64,000 nt of DNA from Acidobacteria bacterium AB60 (GTDB lineage: Bacteria; Acidobacteriota; Terriglobia; Terriglobales; Acidobacteriaceae): the NCBI GenBank assembly GCA_008682415.1, contig VANK01000014.1:62001-126000 (forward strand), given 5' to 3'. The position numbers and the translations under genes were made by a program. Positions 8,745 to 17,478 of this stretch are shown piece after piece; the stretch's first letter is position 1; each line of letters starts with the position of its first letter. A model generated the notes under the pieces. The model was given only the letters and a program-made list of their open reading frames with translations, made no database searches and was not told where the DNA came from.

Positions 8745-11700
8745 ATGAATGTCAGCCGGCCGAAACCGCGGAACATCCCGTCGTCCCTTGCCTCGATCGG
8801 CAAAGTATTCGAGGCCTCCCTTACCCTATTCTGTTGCTCGGGTTTCGTCGCTCCGCTGCTCGCGCATTGGTGCGAGCAGTGCCTCACGACCTGCCTGATC
8901 TCAGCGCTTTTGGCGTGGGCCTCTCAGCTCGTGGCGGCTGCCGAGCAGCCATCCCATCCGTCTGTGACTCAGTTGCAGCGAGCTTCCCTGGAGGGCCGCA
9001 TCACGTCACGATCGGGACAGTCCATCGCCGGAGCCACCGTCTCGTTGCGAAACCTGAAAACCCACCGCGACACGCAAACGCGCAGCACTGCAGATGGAGT
9101 CTTCCGACTGCCGGAGATGCCCGCGGGCGAATACCTTCTGCGGGTAGCGGCCACCGGGTACAAAACCCTGGTCGTCGCGCAGCTGCCCTTGATTGCGGGG
9201 GATCTCGCGCACGCCAATACGGTTCTCGATCCCGGCGACCCTGCCGAGGTAGTGAATGGAGATTCTGCGAGCGTAACTTCGCGGCTGGGAACGGCGCTAG
9301 CCGGCAAATCCGTGAGCGATCTGCCGGAAAACCAGCGCAACTTTGTGAACTTGGTCCAGGTTTCCGCGGGTGCCAACGAAGGAAGTACGAACGCGTCTGC
9401 CAGCGGAAGCCGGCCCGGTGCCCAACATGAATCTTCCGCCGTATCGATTGGGGGAGAACCGGAGACCAATAACTTCAGCCAGATTGATGGCATGGACAAT
9501 AATGAGCGCATCAACTCCAAGATCGCCGTCCATCCGTCTGTGGAGGGGGTAGAGAACGTTCAGATCTTCGCCAATGCCTATCCGGCTGCGATGGGTGTGG
9601 CGACCGGCGGATTCATCAATGTAGTAACCAAGTCTGGTGCGGACGCGTACCACGGCTCGGTCTACGAGTACTTCCGCAACGATCTGCTTGACGTGTCTCC
9701 CTACCAGTTCGGGGCGCGCAATCCAAAGCCGGAGTTGCGGCAGAACCAGTTCGGCGGGAGTTTAGGAGGACCTTTGTTCCGGCGAAGCACGCGTTTCTTC
9801 GCCGATTACGAAGGATTTCGTCTCATACAGGGAAGGTCCCCGGTGGAGCTCACCGTCCCCACCGCGTACGAGCACGAGCATCCTGGCGACTTCTCGGATG
9901 TGGGCGGCCCGGTGCTGCATCAATTCGATCCAGCGGGCCTCGCCTACTTCCGTCTGTATCCTCTGCCCAACGTAAGCGGGTCGTCGAATCAGTTTGTCAG
10001 TGCTCCGCGGGGCTCGAACTTCTCCGAGACCGGCGATGGGCGCCTGGATCAGACGCTGTCGGCAAACGACCATCTCTTCGGGCGATTCAGCGCCAATGTA
10101 AGTGATGTCTATATCCCGGGACAGTTTCCCGCAGTAGAAGAGGCAGGCATGCGCATCGAACCCGGTGGGTCACTGACGAGCTTTGCCGGAGCGATGCATG
10201 ACACGGCCGTAAACACGATGGCGGATTGGGCGCACGAGTTCCGGCCGGGTATCGCGCTGGATCTCCGCGCGGGATACGTCTACTGGCACGAGTCGGATAC
10301 AAGTCTGAATCCGCACGTAGCGGTGAACCGGGGCTTCGGGCAGCCTGGAGTAAATCTCGCGTCCACGGGCAATGGGCTGGCGCCGGTCGACGTGCTTGCC
10401 GCTTCTCCGCTGGGGGGCGACGGGTACTGGCGGCCGCTTAACCAGGGAGATCACGTTCTGCAGGTGGGCGGGGCCATGCGCTGGGATCGCCGGAACCACA
10501 GCATGGCAGTGGGAAGCGCGCTGGTTCATCGCCAGTGGTTCGACATTGGTAGCGCGGATGGTTTGGGAATGTGGAAGGTGGCGGATCTGCCTGCTTTGCT
10601 GGAGGGGAGCTTCGTGGGGCTCGATCGCGAGGTGGACCTGGTGGAGCCCCGACTGCGCACATGGGATGCTTCGGCATACGTGCAGGACTCATGGAAGTTG
10701 ACGCCGTCTCTGACGCTCGATCTCGGCATGCGATACGACTTGCTGACGCCCCCTACCGAGGCCAAGAACCATCTGGCCAACTTCGATTTTGCAACGGGCC
10801 GTGTGGTGGTGGCTGGGCGCGATGGCGTCTCCGCGAGCGCGGGTGTGCAGACCGACTACACGAACGTGGGCCCGCGCTTCGGGTTCACCTGGGAGCTGGG
10901 CCATGCGATTCTGCTGCGAGGCGGGTATGGGCTCACCTTTGGCAGACCGCTCGACGGCTTTGTCTACAAAACCCAGCCATTTGCCGCGACCTTTGGAGTA
11001 TGCACCTCGAATACGTGTCCGGAGGGTTACACCACCTTGGCCGCGGGACTGCCTGAGCCGGCCACGCCCGACCTGCAGCACCTTTCCGGCGATTTGTGGG
11101 GCACCCGTTCCTTCCACGAGCGCATGGTACAGGCCCACCAGTTCAATGTTGGGCTGGAGAAGAGCTTCGCGGGAAATATGGCACGCTTGTTCTACGTCGC
11201 TTCGCTGGCAAGACATCGCGCGCGGTTCTTCCCTGACTTCAATGCCCCGCCGCCCAACACTTCGAGCGATCCTGATTCACTTCGGCCCTATCACAGCATC
11301 GATCCGGCGCTGACGGCGATCGACTACGTCGACGCCGAGGGATCGTCCTCATATCACGCGATGCAGGCAACACTGGCGCACGAAAGGCGGCATGGAGTGA
11401 CCGCGCACGTGAACTATACCTGGGCGCATGGATTGGATGACGCGAGCGGTCAGGGATTTGGAACCGTGCCCGCAATCTCCTCGAAGATCGACTACGGAAA
11501 CAGCGCCCTGGATGTGAGACAGCGAGCAGTGGCGACCCTCTTCTATGATGTTCCCCTGGGCAGAAATGCAACCGGGAGACGCCGTTTGGCGCTCGGGGGA
11601 TGGCAAACGAATGTTGCGGCCGTGTGGTCCACGGGGCTGCCGTACACCGTGCTGAATGCCGCGGATGTCAGTAATACGAACCCGGGAGCAAGCGCTGCGG

Positions 11701-12047
11701 ATCGGCCAAATCAGCTCGGGGCGGCGCGCACGCGGCATCCCGATGTCGACCGCTACTTCAACGTGGAAGCGTTCGCCGCGCAGGTCCCCGGCACTCTGGG
11801 CAACGAGCGCAGCAACCAGTTGTACGGACCCCCCACGCGCCATATCGATGCCTCTCTGTTCAAGAATTTCGAGGTCGCGAAAGAGCGCACGCTGCAATTC
11901 CGTGCCGAGGTCTTCAACGTAACAAACACGGCGAGCTTTGCATCTCCCGATGCGGTCCTCGGAACAGCGAACTTCGGACATCTGACGCAGCTCACCGCCG
12001 GCTACTCGCCGCGCGAGGTGCAGTTCGCGATGCGGTTGCAATTCTGA
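8745..12047 (+). CDS. Oar-like TonB-dependent outer membrane receptor
   Basis: This protein of about 1100 residues begins at the ATG at 8745, chosen because AGAGGAG lies at ideal spacing before it; an in-frame ATG at 8721 lacks this. The N-terminus has a long hydrophobic export signal. It is followed by a carboxypeptidase-regulatory-like domain (LEGRITSRSGQSIAGATVSL, then GVFRLPEMPAGEYLLRV). A plug-like region follows (GFINVVTKSGADAYHGSVYEYFRN), then a long beta-barrel ending in aromatic-rich strands with Phe as the last residue. Family knowledge: such receptors bring large substrates, often glycans or peptides, across the outer membrane. The substrate is unknown. No plug-type TonB box was clearly visible, as is common in this subgroup. 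A LytTR two-component system is divergently encoded. Confidence 0.93.
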   Translation: MNVSRPKPRNIPSSLASIGKVFEASLTLFCCSGFVAPLLAHWCEQCLTTCLISALLAWASQLVAAAEQPSHPSVTQLQRASLEGRITSRSGQSIAGATVSLRNLKTHRDTQTRSTADGVFRLPEMPAGEYLLRVAATGYKTLVVAQLPLIAGDLAHANTVLDPGDPAEVVNGDSASVTSRLGTALAGKSVSDLPENQRNFVNLVQVSAGANEGSTNASASGSRPGAQHESSAVSIGGEPETNNFSQIDGMDNNERINSKIAVHPSVEGVENVQIFANAYPAAMGVATGGFINVVTKSGADAYHGSVYEYFRNDLLDVSPYQFGARNPKPELRQNQFGGSLGGPLFRRSTRFFADYEGFRLIQGRSPVELTVPTAYEHEHPGDFSDVGGPVLHQFDPAGLAYFRLYPLPNVSGSSNQFVSAPRGSNFSETGDGRLDQTLSANDHLFGRFSANVSDVYIPGQFPAVEEAGMRIEPGGSLTSFAGAMHDTAVNTMADWAHEFRPGIALDLRAGYVYWHESDTSLNPHVAVNRGFGQPGVNLASTGNGLAPVDVLAASPLGGDGYWRPLNQGDHVLQVGGAMRWDRRNHSMAVGSALVHRQWFDIGSADGLGMWKVADLPALLEGSFVGLDREVDLVEPRLRTWDASAYVQDSWKLTPSLTLDLGMRYDLLTPPTEAKNHLANFDFATGRVVVAGRDGVSASAGVQTDYTNVGPRFGFTWELGHAILLRGGYGLTFGRPLDGFVYKTQPFAATFGVCTSNTCPEGYTTLAAGLPEPATPDLQHLSGDLWGTRSFHERMVQAHQFNVGLEKSFAGNMARLFYVASLARHRARFFPDFNAPPPNTSSDPDSLRPYHSIDPALTAIDYVDAEGSSSYHAMQATLAHERRHGVTAHVNYTWAHGLDDASGQGFGTVPAISSKIDYGNSALDVRQRAVATLFYDVPLGRNATGRRRLALGGWQTNVAAVWSTGLPYTVLNAADVSNTNPGASAADRPNQLGAARTRHPDVDRYFNVEAFAAQVPGTLGNERSNQLYGPPTRHIDASLFKNFEVAKERTLQFRAEVFNVTNTASFASPDAVLGTANFGHLTQLTAGYSPREVQFAMRLQF

Positions 12048-12078
12048 CGAGATTGAGACCTATCCGACAACCTTCCAT

Positions 12079-12098
12079 AAGAGGCGCCGGTCCCTCTT
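12079..12098. terminator. Candidate bidirectional terminator hairpin
   Basis: AAGAGG at 12079-12084 pairs with CCTCTT at 12093-12098 around an 8-base loop, in the 55-base gap between the convergent receptor and MFS genes. The stem is short and the T tract minimal, so support comes mainly from position. Confidence 0.4.
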
Positions 12099-12102
12099 TA
12101 GC

Positions 12103-13731
12103 TCAGTGCCCTCCGGTCGGTTTGGTCCCCGCCGCGAATCGCTTCGTGAGCAGCACAATCGGCGCCGCAAATAACGTGATCAATCCAATCACGCGAAAAC
12201 AATCCATGAACGCAAGCAGATGCACCTGGGCCTCCAGACGCGAATACAGATACGCGTATGCGGCTCTCGTAGCGTCTGCCGCGCTCATTCCGTGAGCCGC
12301 GAAATACTGCGAGACATTCCTGATCTGTTGCTGCACACTGAGTGACGAACTCAGGATGGTTGACCCTGTGGTGGCTTGATGGAATTCCTCCCGGCGATCG
12401 GATGCGGTGTTGATGAAAGCAATCCCAAAACTCCCACCCCAATTTCGAAAGAAATTCGTGATTGAGGAAGCCTTGTTGTTTTGGTCTGGTTTCAGCTGCG
12501 AATAGGCGATCATCGTGAGTGGCACGAAGAAGAACGCATACCCCAAACCCTGCAGTGCGCGAGCCCACGCGTAGTGTCCGTAGTCGGTGTCGAGATTGAA
12601 GTGGCTATAGTGCAGAAATGAGAGGCCCACGACCACGACTGCGGCAAACAATAGATAACGCGGCTGGATCAAACCTCGTTGCAATATCTGGGCTCCCACA
12701 GGCGCAAGTAACGTGATGACAAACGCTCCTGGTCCCAGCACGAGACCTGCATCGATCGCGCGATACCCATAGAGCGTCTGAAGAATCTGGGGAATCATGG
12801 TGGTCGACGCAAACAACCCAAAACCGAAGATGAAATAGAAGAGATTGGCAATGGCGAAGTTCGGGATCTTCAGTAGTCGGAATTCGATGACGGGCTCATC
12901 CTGCTTCAACTCCCACAAGACAGCCGCGATCAAGCAGACCAGTGCCAGAGAGCAGGTCCAGGCGATAAAGCTCGACCCGAACCAGTCATCGATCTCTCCG
13001 CGATCGAGAGCGACCTCGAGCGCCCCGGATCCCAGGCCGATGAGTGCGATTCCGATGCCGTCAACCTTTAGCGTCCCCTCCTTGGTTCGCACCGTTTCGC
13101 GCTCCTTCGCAAAGGCTGGCGGGTCGTGCACAAATCTTGAGGTCAGTACGAGCGAGAGAATTCCCACCGGAATATTGATAAGAAACACCCAGCGCCAGTT
13201 GTAGTTATCCGTGATCCATCCGCCCAGTACGGGGCCGATGGCAGGAGCCGTGACGATAGCCATCGTGTAGAGTGCGAATGCCGCTGCCCGCTTCGCCGGC
13301 GGAAACGTGTCGACCAGAATGGCTTGTTCAACGGGCGCAAGGCCGCCGCCCCCAATCCCCTGAAGAACCCGCGCAAGCAGCATCACTCCCAGGCTCGGCG
13401 CCACACCGCACAACAGCGAGGTTGCTGTGAATAAGGCAACACACAGGAGGTAATAGTTCTTTCTCCCCAAAACCCGCGACAACCAGGCCGACATGGGAAG
13501 CACCACGGCATTGGCCACCAGATAGGTGGTCAATATCCAGGTCACCTCATCATACGATCGCCCAAGTCCTCCCGCAATATAGGGAAGCGACACGTTGGCA
13601 ATCGAGGTATCGAGGAGTTCCATGAAGGTCGCCAGGGTAACGGTAAGCGCGATGATCCACGGGTTTACCGGCTTCCTTTCCGATCGGGTGACCCGGGACA
13701 ATGGCGCCGGGGTGTCGACGAGTGTAGCCAA
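12103..13731 (-). CDS. DHA2-family (EmrB/QacA-type) MFS drug exporter
   Basis: This 542-residue polytopic membrane protein has about 14 hydrophobic segments. Motif D1 of DHA2 proteins is seen as ELLDTSIANVSLPYIAG, and the antiporter motif C as TAPAIGPVLGGWI after segment 5. The gene starts with TTG at 13731, supported by GGGAG seven bases upstream; no ATG is available before the first membrane segment. It is proton-driven export of hydrophobic or cationic compounds in this family; the actual substrate is unknown. A TetR regulator is transcribed divergently 110 bases away. No EmrA-like adaptor is adjacent. Confidence 0.94.
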   Translation of the reverse strand: MATLVDTPAPLSRVTRSERKPVNPWIIALTVTLATFMELLDTSIANVSLPYIAGGLGRSYDEVTWILTTYLVANAVVLPMSAWLSRVLGRKNYYLLCVALFTATSLLCGVAPSLGVMLLARVLQGIGGGGLAPVEQAILVDTFPPAKRAAAFALYTMAIVTAPAIGPVLGGWITDNYNWRWVFLINIPVGILSLVLTSRFVHDPPAFAKERETVRTKEGTLKVDGIGIALIGLGSGALEVALDRGEIDDWFGSSFIAWTCSLALVCLIAAVLWELKQDEPVIEFRLLKIPNFAIANLFYFIFGFGLFASTTMIPQILQTLYGYRAIDAGLVLGPGAFVITLLAPVGAQILQRGLIQPRYLLFAAVVVVGLSFLHYSHFNLDTDYGHYAWARALQGLGYAFFFVPLTMIAYSQLKPDQNNKASSITNFFRNWGGSFGIAFINTASDRREEFHQATTGSTILSSSLSVQQQIRNVSQYFAAHGMSAADATRAAYAYLYSRLEAQVHLLAFMDCFRVIGLITLFAAPIVLLTKRFAAGTKPTGGH

Positions 13732-13759
13732 GGATGGTCTCCCAAGGTAAGATGAGACT

Positions 13760-13767
13760 GACCGGTC
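13760..13767. promoter_or_regulatory. Candidate TetR operator between the MFS and TetR genes
   Basis: The 8-base perfect palindrome GACCGGTC is embedded in a wider imperfect dyad, GAGAC at 13754-13758 against GTCTC at 13765-13769. It lies in the 110-base divergent gap. Outer arms AGATGA (13750-13755) and TCATCT (13775-13780) are also complementary but on a slightly shifted centre. Binding by the neighbouring TetR protein is inferred from position. Confidence 0.55.
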
Positions 13768-13841
13768 TCGTAGGTCATCTGATTCGCAGAGAACGAGAAG
13801 GATGCGGACTTTTCCTCCTCCCAGTCAACGGAGCGCGGCAC

Positions 13842-14438
13842 ATGAGTAAGGGAGATCTGACCCGGCAGCGAATCATCGAACTGGCCGCGCCACTCTTCAA
13901 TCAGCGTGGATTCGAGGGTTGTTCGATGCAGGACATCCTGGATGCCACCGGACTGAAGAAAGGCGGGATCTATCGTCACTTCCGCAGCAAAGAGGAATTG
14001 GCTGCAGAAGCGTTTCGGTATACGCTCACGCAGGCATTCAACACCCGAATGCCCCAACTGGATTCGCACCTCAACCCCGTTGAATCGCTGCAAACCCTGG
14101 TCCGGCTGTTTGTCGAATTGCCCTCACCCGTCCCCGGTGGTTGCCCGATCTTGAATACTGCAATCGATGCAGACGATGGAAACGAGATCCTCAGGCATCT
14201 GGCGCGGGACGGTCTGATGACTTGGCGCAACAAAGTGTCGGAGATTGTTCGCGGAGGCATCTCTCGCAAACAGATCCGGGAGGATGTGGACCCGAAAGCG
14301 GTGGCGAATGTCATCATCGCTACTCTGGAGGGAGCACTGATGATCAGTCGACTCGAGAATTCGAGAACTGCCTTGAAAGATGCGAGACGAGCCCTTGAGG
14401 AGATGATCAGTCGCCTCGCAACACCATCCGACGGCTAA
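13842..14438 (+). CDS. TetR/AcrR-family transcriptional regulator of the MFS exporter
   Basis: This protein of about 198 residues starts at the ATG at 13842, behind GGAGCG; an upstream in-frame start would add a tail untypical of the family. The N-terminal helix-turn-helix is clear: RIIELAAPLFNQRGFEGCSMQDIL and TGLKKGGIYRHFRSKEEL. The C-terminal ligand-binding half contains VPGGCPILNTAIDADDGN, a pattern seen in TetR proteins regulating exporters. It is divergent from the DHA2 exporter and probably represses it until an inducing ligand binds (inference). The stop codon is followed within four bases by the IS3-like remnant, so the native downstream sequence has been lost, but the protein itself looks full length. 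Confidence 0.93.
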   Translation: MSKGDLTRQRIIELAAPLFNQRGFEGCSMQDILDATGLKKGGIYRHFRSKEELAAEAFRYTLTQAFNTRMPQLDSHLNPVESLQTLVRLFVELPSPVPGGCPILNTAIDADDGNEILRHLARDGLMTWRNKVSEIVRGGISRKQIREDVDPKAVANVIIATLEGALMISRLENSRTALKDARRALEEMISRLATPSDG

Positions 14439-14441
14439 GCC

Positions 14442-14974
14442 CAATCAACCTTTCTGCAATACTATCGCCGTCTGCATGTGCTGCTGGGCCGTGAAGGTCA
14501 GCAGGTAAACCACAAGCGGGCGCACCGGATCTATCGCGAAGCTGGCCTGGCACTGCGCCGCAAGAAGCGCAAGCATTGTGTGCGCCTCGGTACACCGCTT
14601 GGCATATACACGGAGACCAGCCAGGAGTGGGCGCTCAACTTCGTGCATGACGCAGTGGCTTCCGGCCGCTCGATCCGCATCCTGAACGTTATCGACGCAT
14701 ACACGCGCGAGAGCCTTGCCATGGAAGTAGATACCAGCTTCGCTGGCTTGCGCGATACGCGGGTGCTGGACCAGATCATCGCCGAGCGCGGTCTGCCGCG
14801 AGCCATTCGCTGTGACAACGGGCCGGAGCTGACTAGTCGTCGCTTTCTTGCCTGGGCTTTGGATCGAAAGATCTACCTGGTTCACATCCAGCCTGGCAGC
14901 CAAAACAGAACGCATGTGTAGAGAGCGTCAACATCACGCTGCGAGAGGAGTGCCTTCGCGTCAGCTGGTTCCAG
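14442..14974 (+). pseudogene. IS3-family transposase OrfB remnant, truncated and frameshifted
   Basis: Translation from 14442 gives LQYYRRLHVLLGREG, then VNHKRAHRIYREAGLALRRK, and the DDE-core segments ILNVIDAYTRESLAMEVD and IRCDNGPELTSRRFLAWA. These are characteristic of IS3-family OrfB. OrfA and the N-terminal half of OrfB are absent. Near 14905 the frame breaks to a stop at about 14919, and the continuing sequence in another frame reads ACVESVNITLREECLRVSWFQ, the expected catalytic-Glu region. Homology then ends at about 14974. Both ends are missing, so it cannot transpose on its own. The left edge abuts the TetR stop codon. Confidence 0.88.
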
Positions 14975-14987
14975 GCTTCGCCTGCTT

Positions 14988-15009
14988 GGAAAACGCCGAT
15001 GGCGTTTCC
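14988..15009. repeat. Hairpin just downstream of the IS3 remnant
   Basis: GGAAAACGCC at 14988-14997 pairs with GGCGTTTCC at 15001-15009 around GAT, leaving one A bulged. It starts directly after transposase homology stops. It may be a REP-like element or a leftover of the insertion sequence end. Confidence 0.4.
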
Positions 15010-15150
15010 CACTTTCTCACCGCTACGTCGGCAGCCACCTGAGTAATTTGTATGCGGAAAATGGGGCAGGCCACACGTGTTTCCGAGAAGAATCCTGAGC
15101 AGTTTTTTCCGGGTTCCCGACGCTGATTGGCGCCATGTCACATCTTAGTC

Positions 15151-15190
15151 AAGCGGTCGATTTGAAGTGAGCCATTTGTCGTGACCGCTT
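15151..15190. repeat. 8-bp inverted repeat overlapping the regulator stop codon
   Basis: AAGCGGTC at 15151-15158 is complementary to GACCGCTT at 15183-15190, spanning 40 bases. The right arm covers the stop codon of the KdpE-like gene. The repeat could be a terminator for the minus-strand efflux operon or the end of a lost mobile element. No second copy was found in the window. Confidence 0.35.
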
Positions 15191-15917
15191 AAAGCCCAGG
15201 ACGAGGAAGAGCGAGTTCTGATCCGGGTTCCTCGAATCTATAGCCGAAGTGTGAGTCCGTGAGCAGGTATTTTGGGTTCCCCGGGTCGTCTTCAATCTTC
15301 AAACGCAGTTGACGAACGAAGGTACGGAGGTACTCAAGCTCGTTTCCATACTCCGGTCCCCATACGGATCGAAGCAGCTTTCCGTGCGCGATGGCGCCTC
15401 CGGCGTGTTTCATGAGGTAGTGCAGCAATTCGAACTGCTTTGGCGTCAGGTGAATCTTGCGGCCCCGTTTGGTGACTTCGTGCCGGCTACCGTTGAGCAC
15501 GATGTCCCCGACCGCGATCTCGGCGTCCGGTTCGTCAGGCAGGCGCGTGCGACGAAGAGAGGCGCGAATACGAGCGGTCAGTTCTCGGAGTTGGAAGGGC
15601 TTTGTGATGTAGTCGTCGGCCCCGGCATCGAACGCCGCAACTTTGTGGTCTTCGCTTCCGTGGACAGTCAGCATCAATATCGGAATTCCCGGATAGCTCC
15701 TTCGAATGCCTCGACACGCGCCGATCCCCCCAATTCCGGGCATGTCGATATCCAGGAGCACTGCATCGACTTGTGCCGAGCGGACCAAATCGAGCGCTTC
15801 TTCTCCGCGTGCTGCCTCGATGATCTGGAAACCAAAGCTCGAGAGAATGGTTCGGAGTGAGTGTCGAATCGATCGCTCATCGTCAACAATGAGCAGGGTT
15901 CCATGGTTCTCATTCAT
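15189..15917 (-). CDS. KdpE-like OmpR/PhoB-family response regulator
   Basis: This 242-residue protein has a receiver domain with DD at 12-13, phosphoacceptor Asp56 in LLDIDMPG, a Thr in MLTVHG and Lys in ITKPF. A winged-helix domain follows from about 135 (HLTPKQFELLHYLMKHAGG, then VRQLRLKIEDDP and GYRFE). Its ATG overlaps the kinase stop codon as ATGA, so it is the partner of the upstream KdpD-like gene. KdpE proteins normally control kdpFABC, but no potassium pump is in the window; the pair closes a metal-efflux gene run instead and may regulate it (inference). The last residues after GYRFE are read through an inverted repeat. Confidence 0.93.
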   Translation of the reverse strand: MNENHGTLLIVDDERSIRHSLRTILSSFGFQIIEAARGEEALDLVRSAQVDAVLLDIDMPGIGGIGACRGIRRSYPGIPILMLTVHGSEDHKVAAFDAGADDYITKPFQLRELTARIRASLRRTRLPDEPDAEIAVGDIVLNGSRHEVTKRGRKIHLTPKQFELLHYLMKHAGGAIAHGKLLRSVWGPEYGNELEYLRTFVRQLRLKIEDDPGNPKYLLTDSHFGYRFEEPGSELALPRPGL

Positions 15918-17428
15918 GCTTGCCTCCGGCTTGATTGGGGTAGGGAGAGGAAGAAAGTGGTGCCTTCTTCCGGATCGCTGATGACCCAGGCATGGCCACG
16001 GTGCAGTTCGGCAGCGAGTTTGACTGCCGAAAGCCCGACGCCCGTTCCTTCCGCGGTTCCGCTAGACGCCTCGCTTCTGTAGAAGCGCTGAAAGATGCGT
16101 TCGCGATCGGACAAAGGGATGGCAGGCCCGAAGTTGTGAACCGAGATCAGCACCTCGGAACGGCTCTCGCGTACCGCTACTCTTACCGGAGTGCCGGCAA
16201 ATGAGTACTTCGCAGCATTGTCCAGGTATTGCCCGAGCGCCATGGAGATCAATTCACGATCTCCGCATACGGCCAGGTCGGGGCTCGCGATGTTCACTTC
16301 GACAGGATGGCCTGTCATACGGCTCGATTGTTCCTCCATCGCCTTGGAGACGAGAGCCGCAACGCGAACATCTTCCATTCCGGGTCTGATCTCCTTGGCT
16401 TCCAGGCGGGCCGTCTGGAGCAGGCGAGTGCAAAGGGCGATAAGTTCGGTGCATTCATCCCCGACCAGGTTCACAAGCTCCTGCTGGATCGGGTTCAGCT
16501 CTCCCACTTCCGGCAGTCCTGAATTGGCTGTCTGGATGGCCGTGAGAGGTGTCTTGAATGCGTGCGCCAGGGAGTCGAGCACCCCTGCGCGCATTCTCTC
16601 GGCCTGATGAGCCGCCTCGATGCGCGTCTCTTTCTCAAACGAAACGCAGCGGTCAAGAGTGATGGCCGCCATGGAAGCGAGGGCATTCAATGCCAGAGGG
16701 CTGATTTTTCCTCGAACGGCAAGGGCGCCGACCGCATTCGCCCCGATTCGGAGCACGCGGCGCGACGTCAGAGTCGCCGGATCCTCATCGTCACTCAGGC
16801 CAACGTAACAGTCTCGCGCCAGCGTCGCCTCCTCGTTGGCCCAAGCGCCGGAGCTGTCGGTAGACGCCGATTCGGCGTTGAAGAGGCACACTGCATCCAG
16901 CCCGAATATGCGGTGAATCAGTTGCACGATCTGTGGTCCGGGCGGCTGATGCATATTAATGAGCAGCGTGCTCCGGCTTAGCTCGTAGAGCTGTTCCATT
17001 GCCGTTCGCTGAAGCTTTGCCTCAATCGAAGTTCGCTGCTCCTTCGACGAGAGTCTGCTTACAACGAGGGCGCTCAGCTCAAACGCACCCAGCGCCACCC
17101 AGTCCTGCGGATCGGAGATTGAGAAGACCAGCAGCGGTGGATAGAAGAAGTAGTCGAGGCATGCACAGGCCAGAACGGAAACAGCCGTAGCCTGCCAGAA
17201 TCCACAAAGGATGGCCACGCACACGACTACCAGGAGAAAGAGAAATCCGGTGGTAGCCGAATTGAAGTGCAACTCATATCCGGCAAATCCTAAGAGAGCA
17301 ACGGCCCAGCCCCCGGCAAGAGTTCCGGGCAAAACCCTCTTGGCGAAACCCAGACCGGATTCGCGCACGTACTTCACTAACCTCCTGGGAGAAACCGCAT
17401 TGAGGATAGGTTGAAGGTAGCGGGCCAT
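15914..17428 (-). CDS. KdpD-like sensor histidine kinase lacking the KdpD/Usp N-terminal domains
   Basis: This 504-residue kinase begins with the DUF4118 four-helix membrane domain found in KdpD (residues about 30-125, with LDYFFYPPLLVFSI). A GAF-like domain follows at about 140-265. HisKA has LDSLAHAFKTPLTAIQT, with His289 as phosphorylation site. The ATPase domain has DNAAKYSFAGTPV and GTGVGLSAVKLAAELH. The large cytoplasmic KdpD and universal-stress domains of E. coli KdpD are missing, so signal input must differ. It overlaps the regulator gene by four bases and lies 50 bases after the aldolase gene. Linkage to metal efflux genes suggests envelope or metal stress sensing (inference). Confidence 0.92.
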   Translation of the reverse strand: MARYLQPILNAVSPRRLVKYVRESGLGFAKRVLPGTLAGGWAVALLGFAGYELHFNSATTGFLFLLVVVCVAILCGFWQATAVSVLACACLDYFFYPPLLVFSISDPQDWVALGAFELSALVVSRLSSKEQRTSIEAKLQRTAMEQLYELSRSTLLINMHQPPGPQIVQLIHRIFGLDAVCLFNAESASTDSSGAWANEEATLARDCYVGLSDDEDPATLTSRRVLRIGANAVGALAVRGKISPLALNALASMAAITLDRCVSFEKETRIEAAHQAERMRAGVLDSLAHAFKTPLTAIQTANSGLPEVGELNPIQQELVNLVGDECTELIALCTRLLQTARLEAKEIRPGMEDVRVAALVSKAMEEQSSRMTGHPVEVNIASPDLAVCGDRELISMALGQYLDNAAKYSFAGTPVRVAVRESRSEVLISVHNFGPAIPLSDRERIFQRFYRSEASSGTAEGTGVGLSAVKLAAELHRGHAWVISDPEEGTTFFLSLPQSSRRQA

Positions 17429-17478
17429 GCATTAGTTCTTCGTAAAGATGGAATAAGGGAAACCTTGTGATCGCGATG

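Noticed and set aside
8696..9430. 244-residue frame overlapping the start of the first TonB receptor
   Set aside because: The receptor frame carries the recognised domains and a ribosome site; this one has Arg-rich, pattern-free sequence.
11349..12041. 230-residue minus-strand frame inside the first TonB receptor
   Set aside because: It is an antisense shadow of a clear beta-barrel coding sequence.
15189..17428. Potassium-uptake Kdp locus
   Set aside because: Only the kinase and regulator are Kdp-like; no kdpF, A, B or C gene is in the window.
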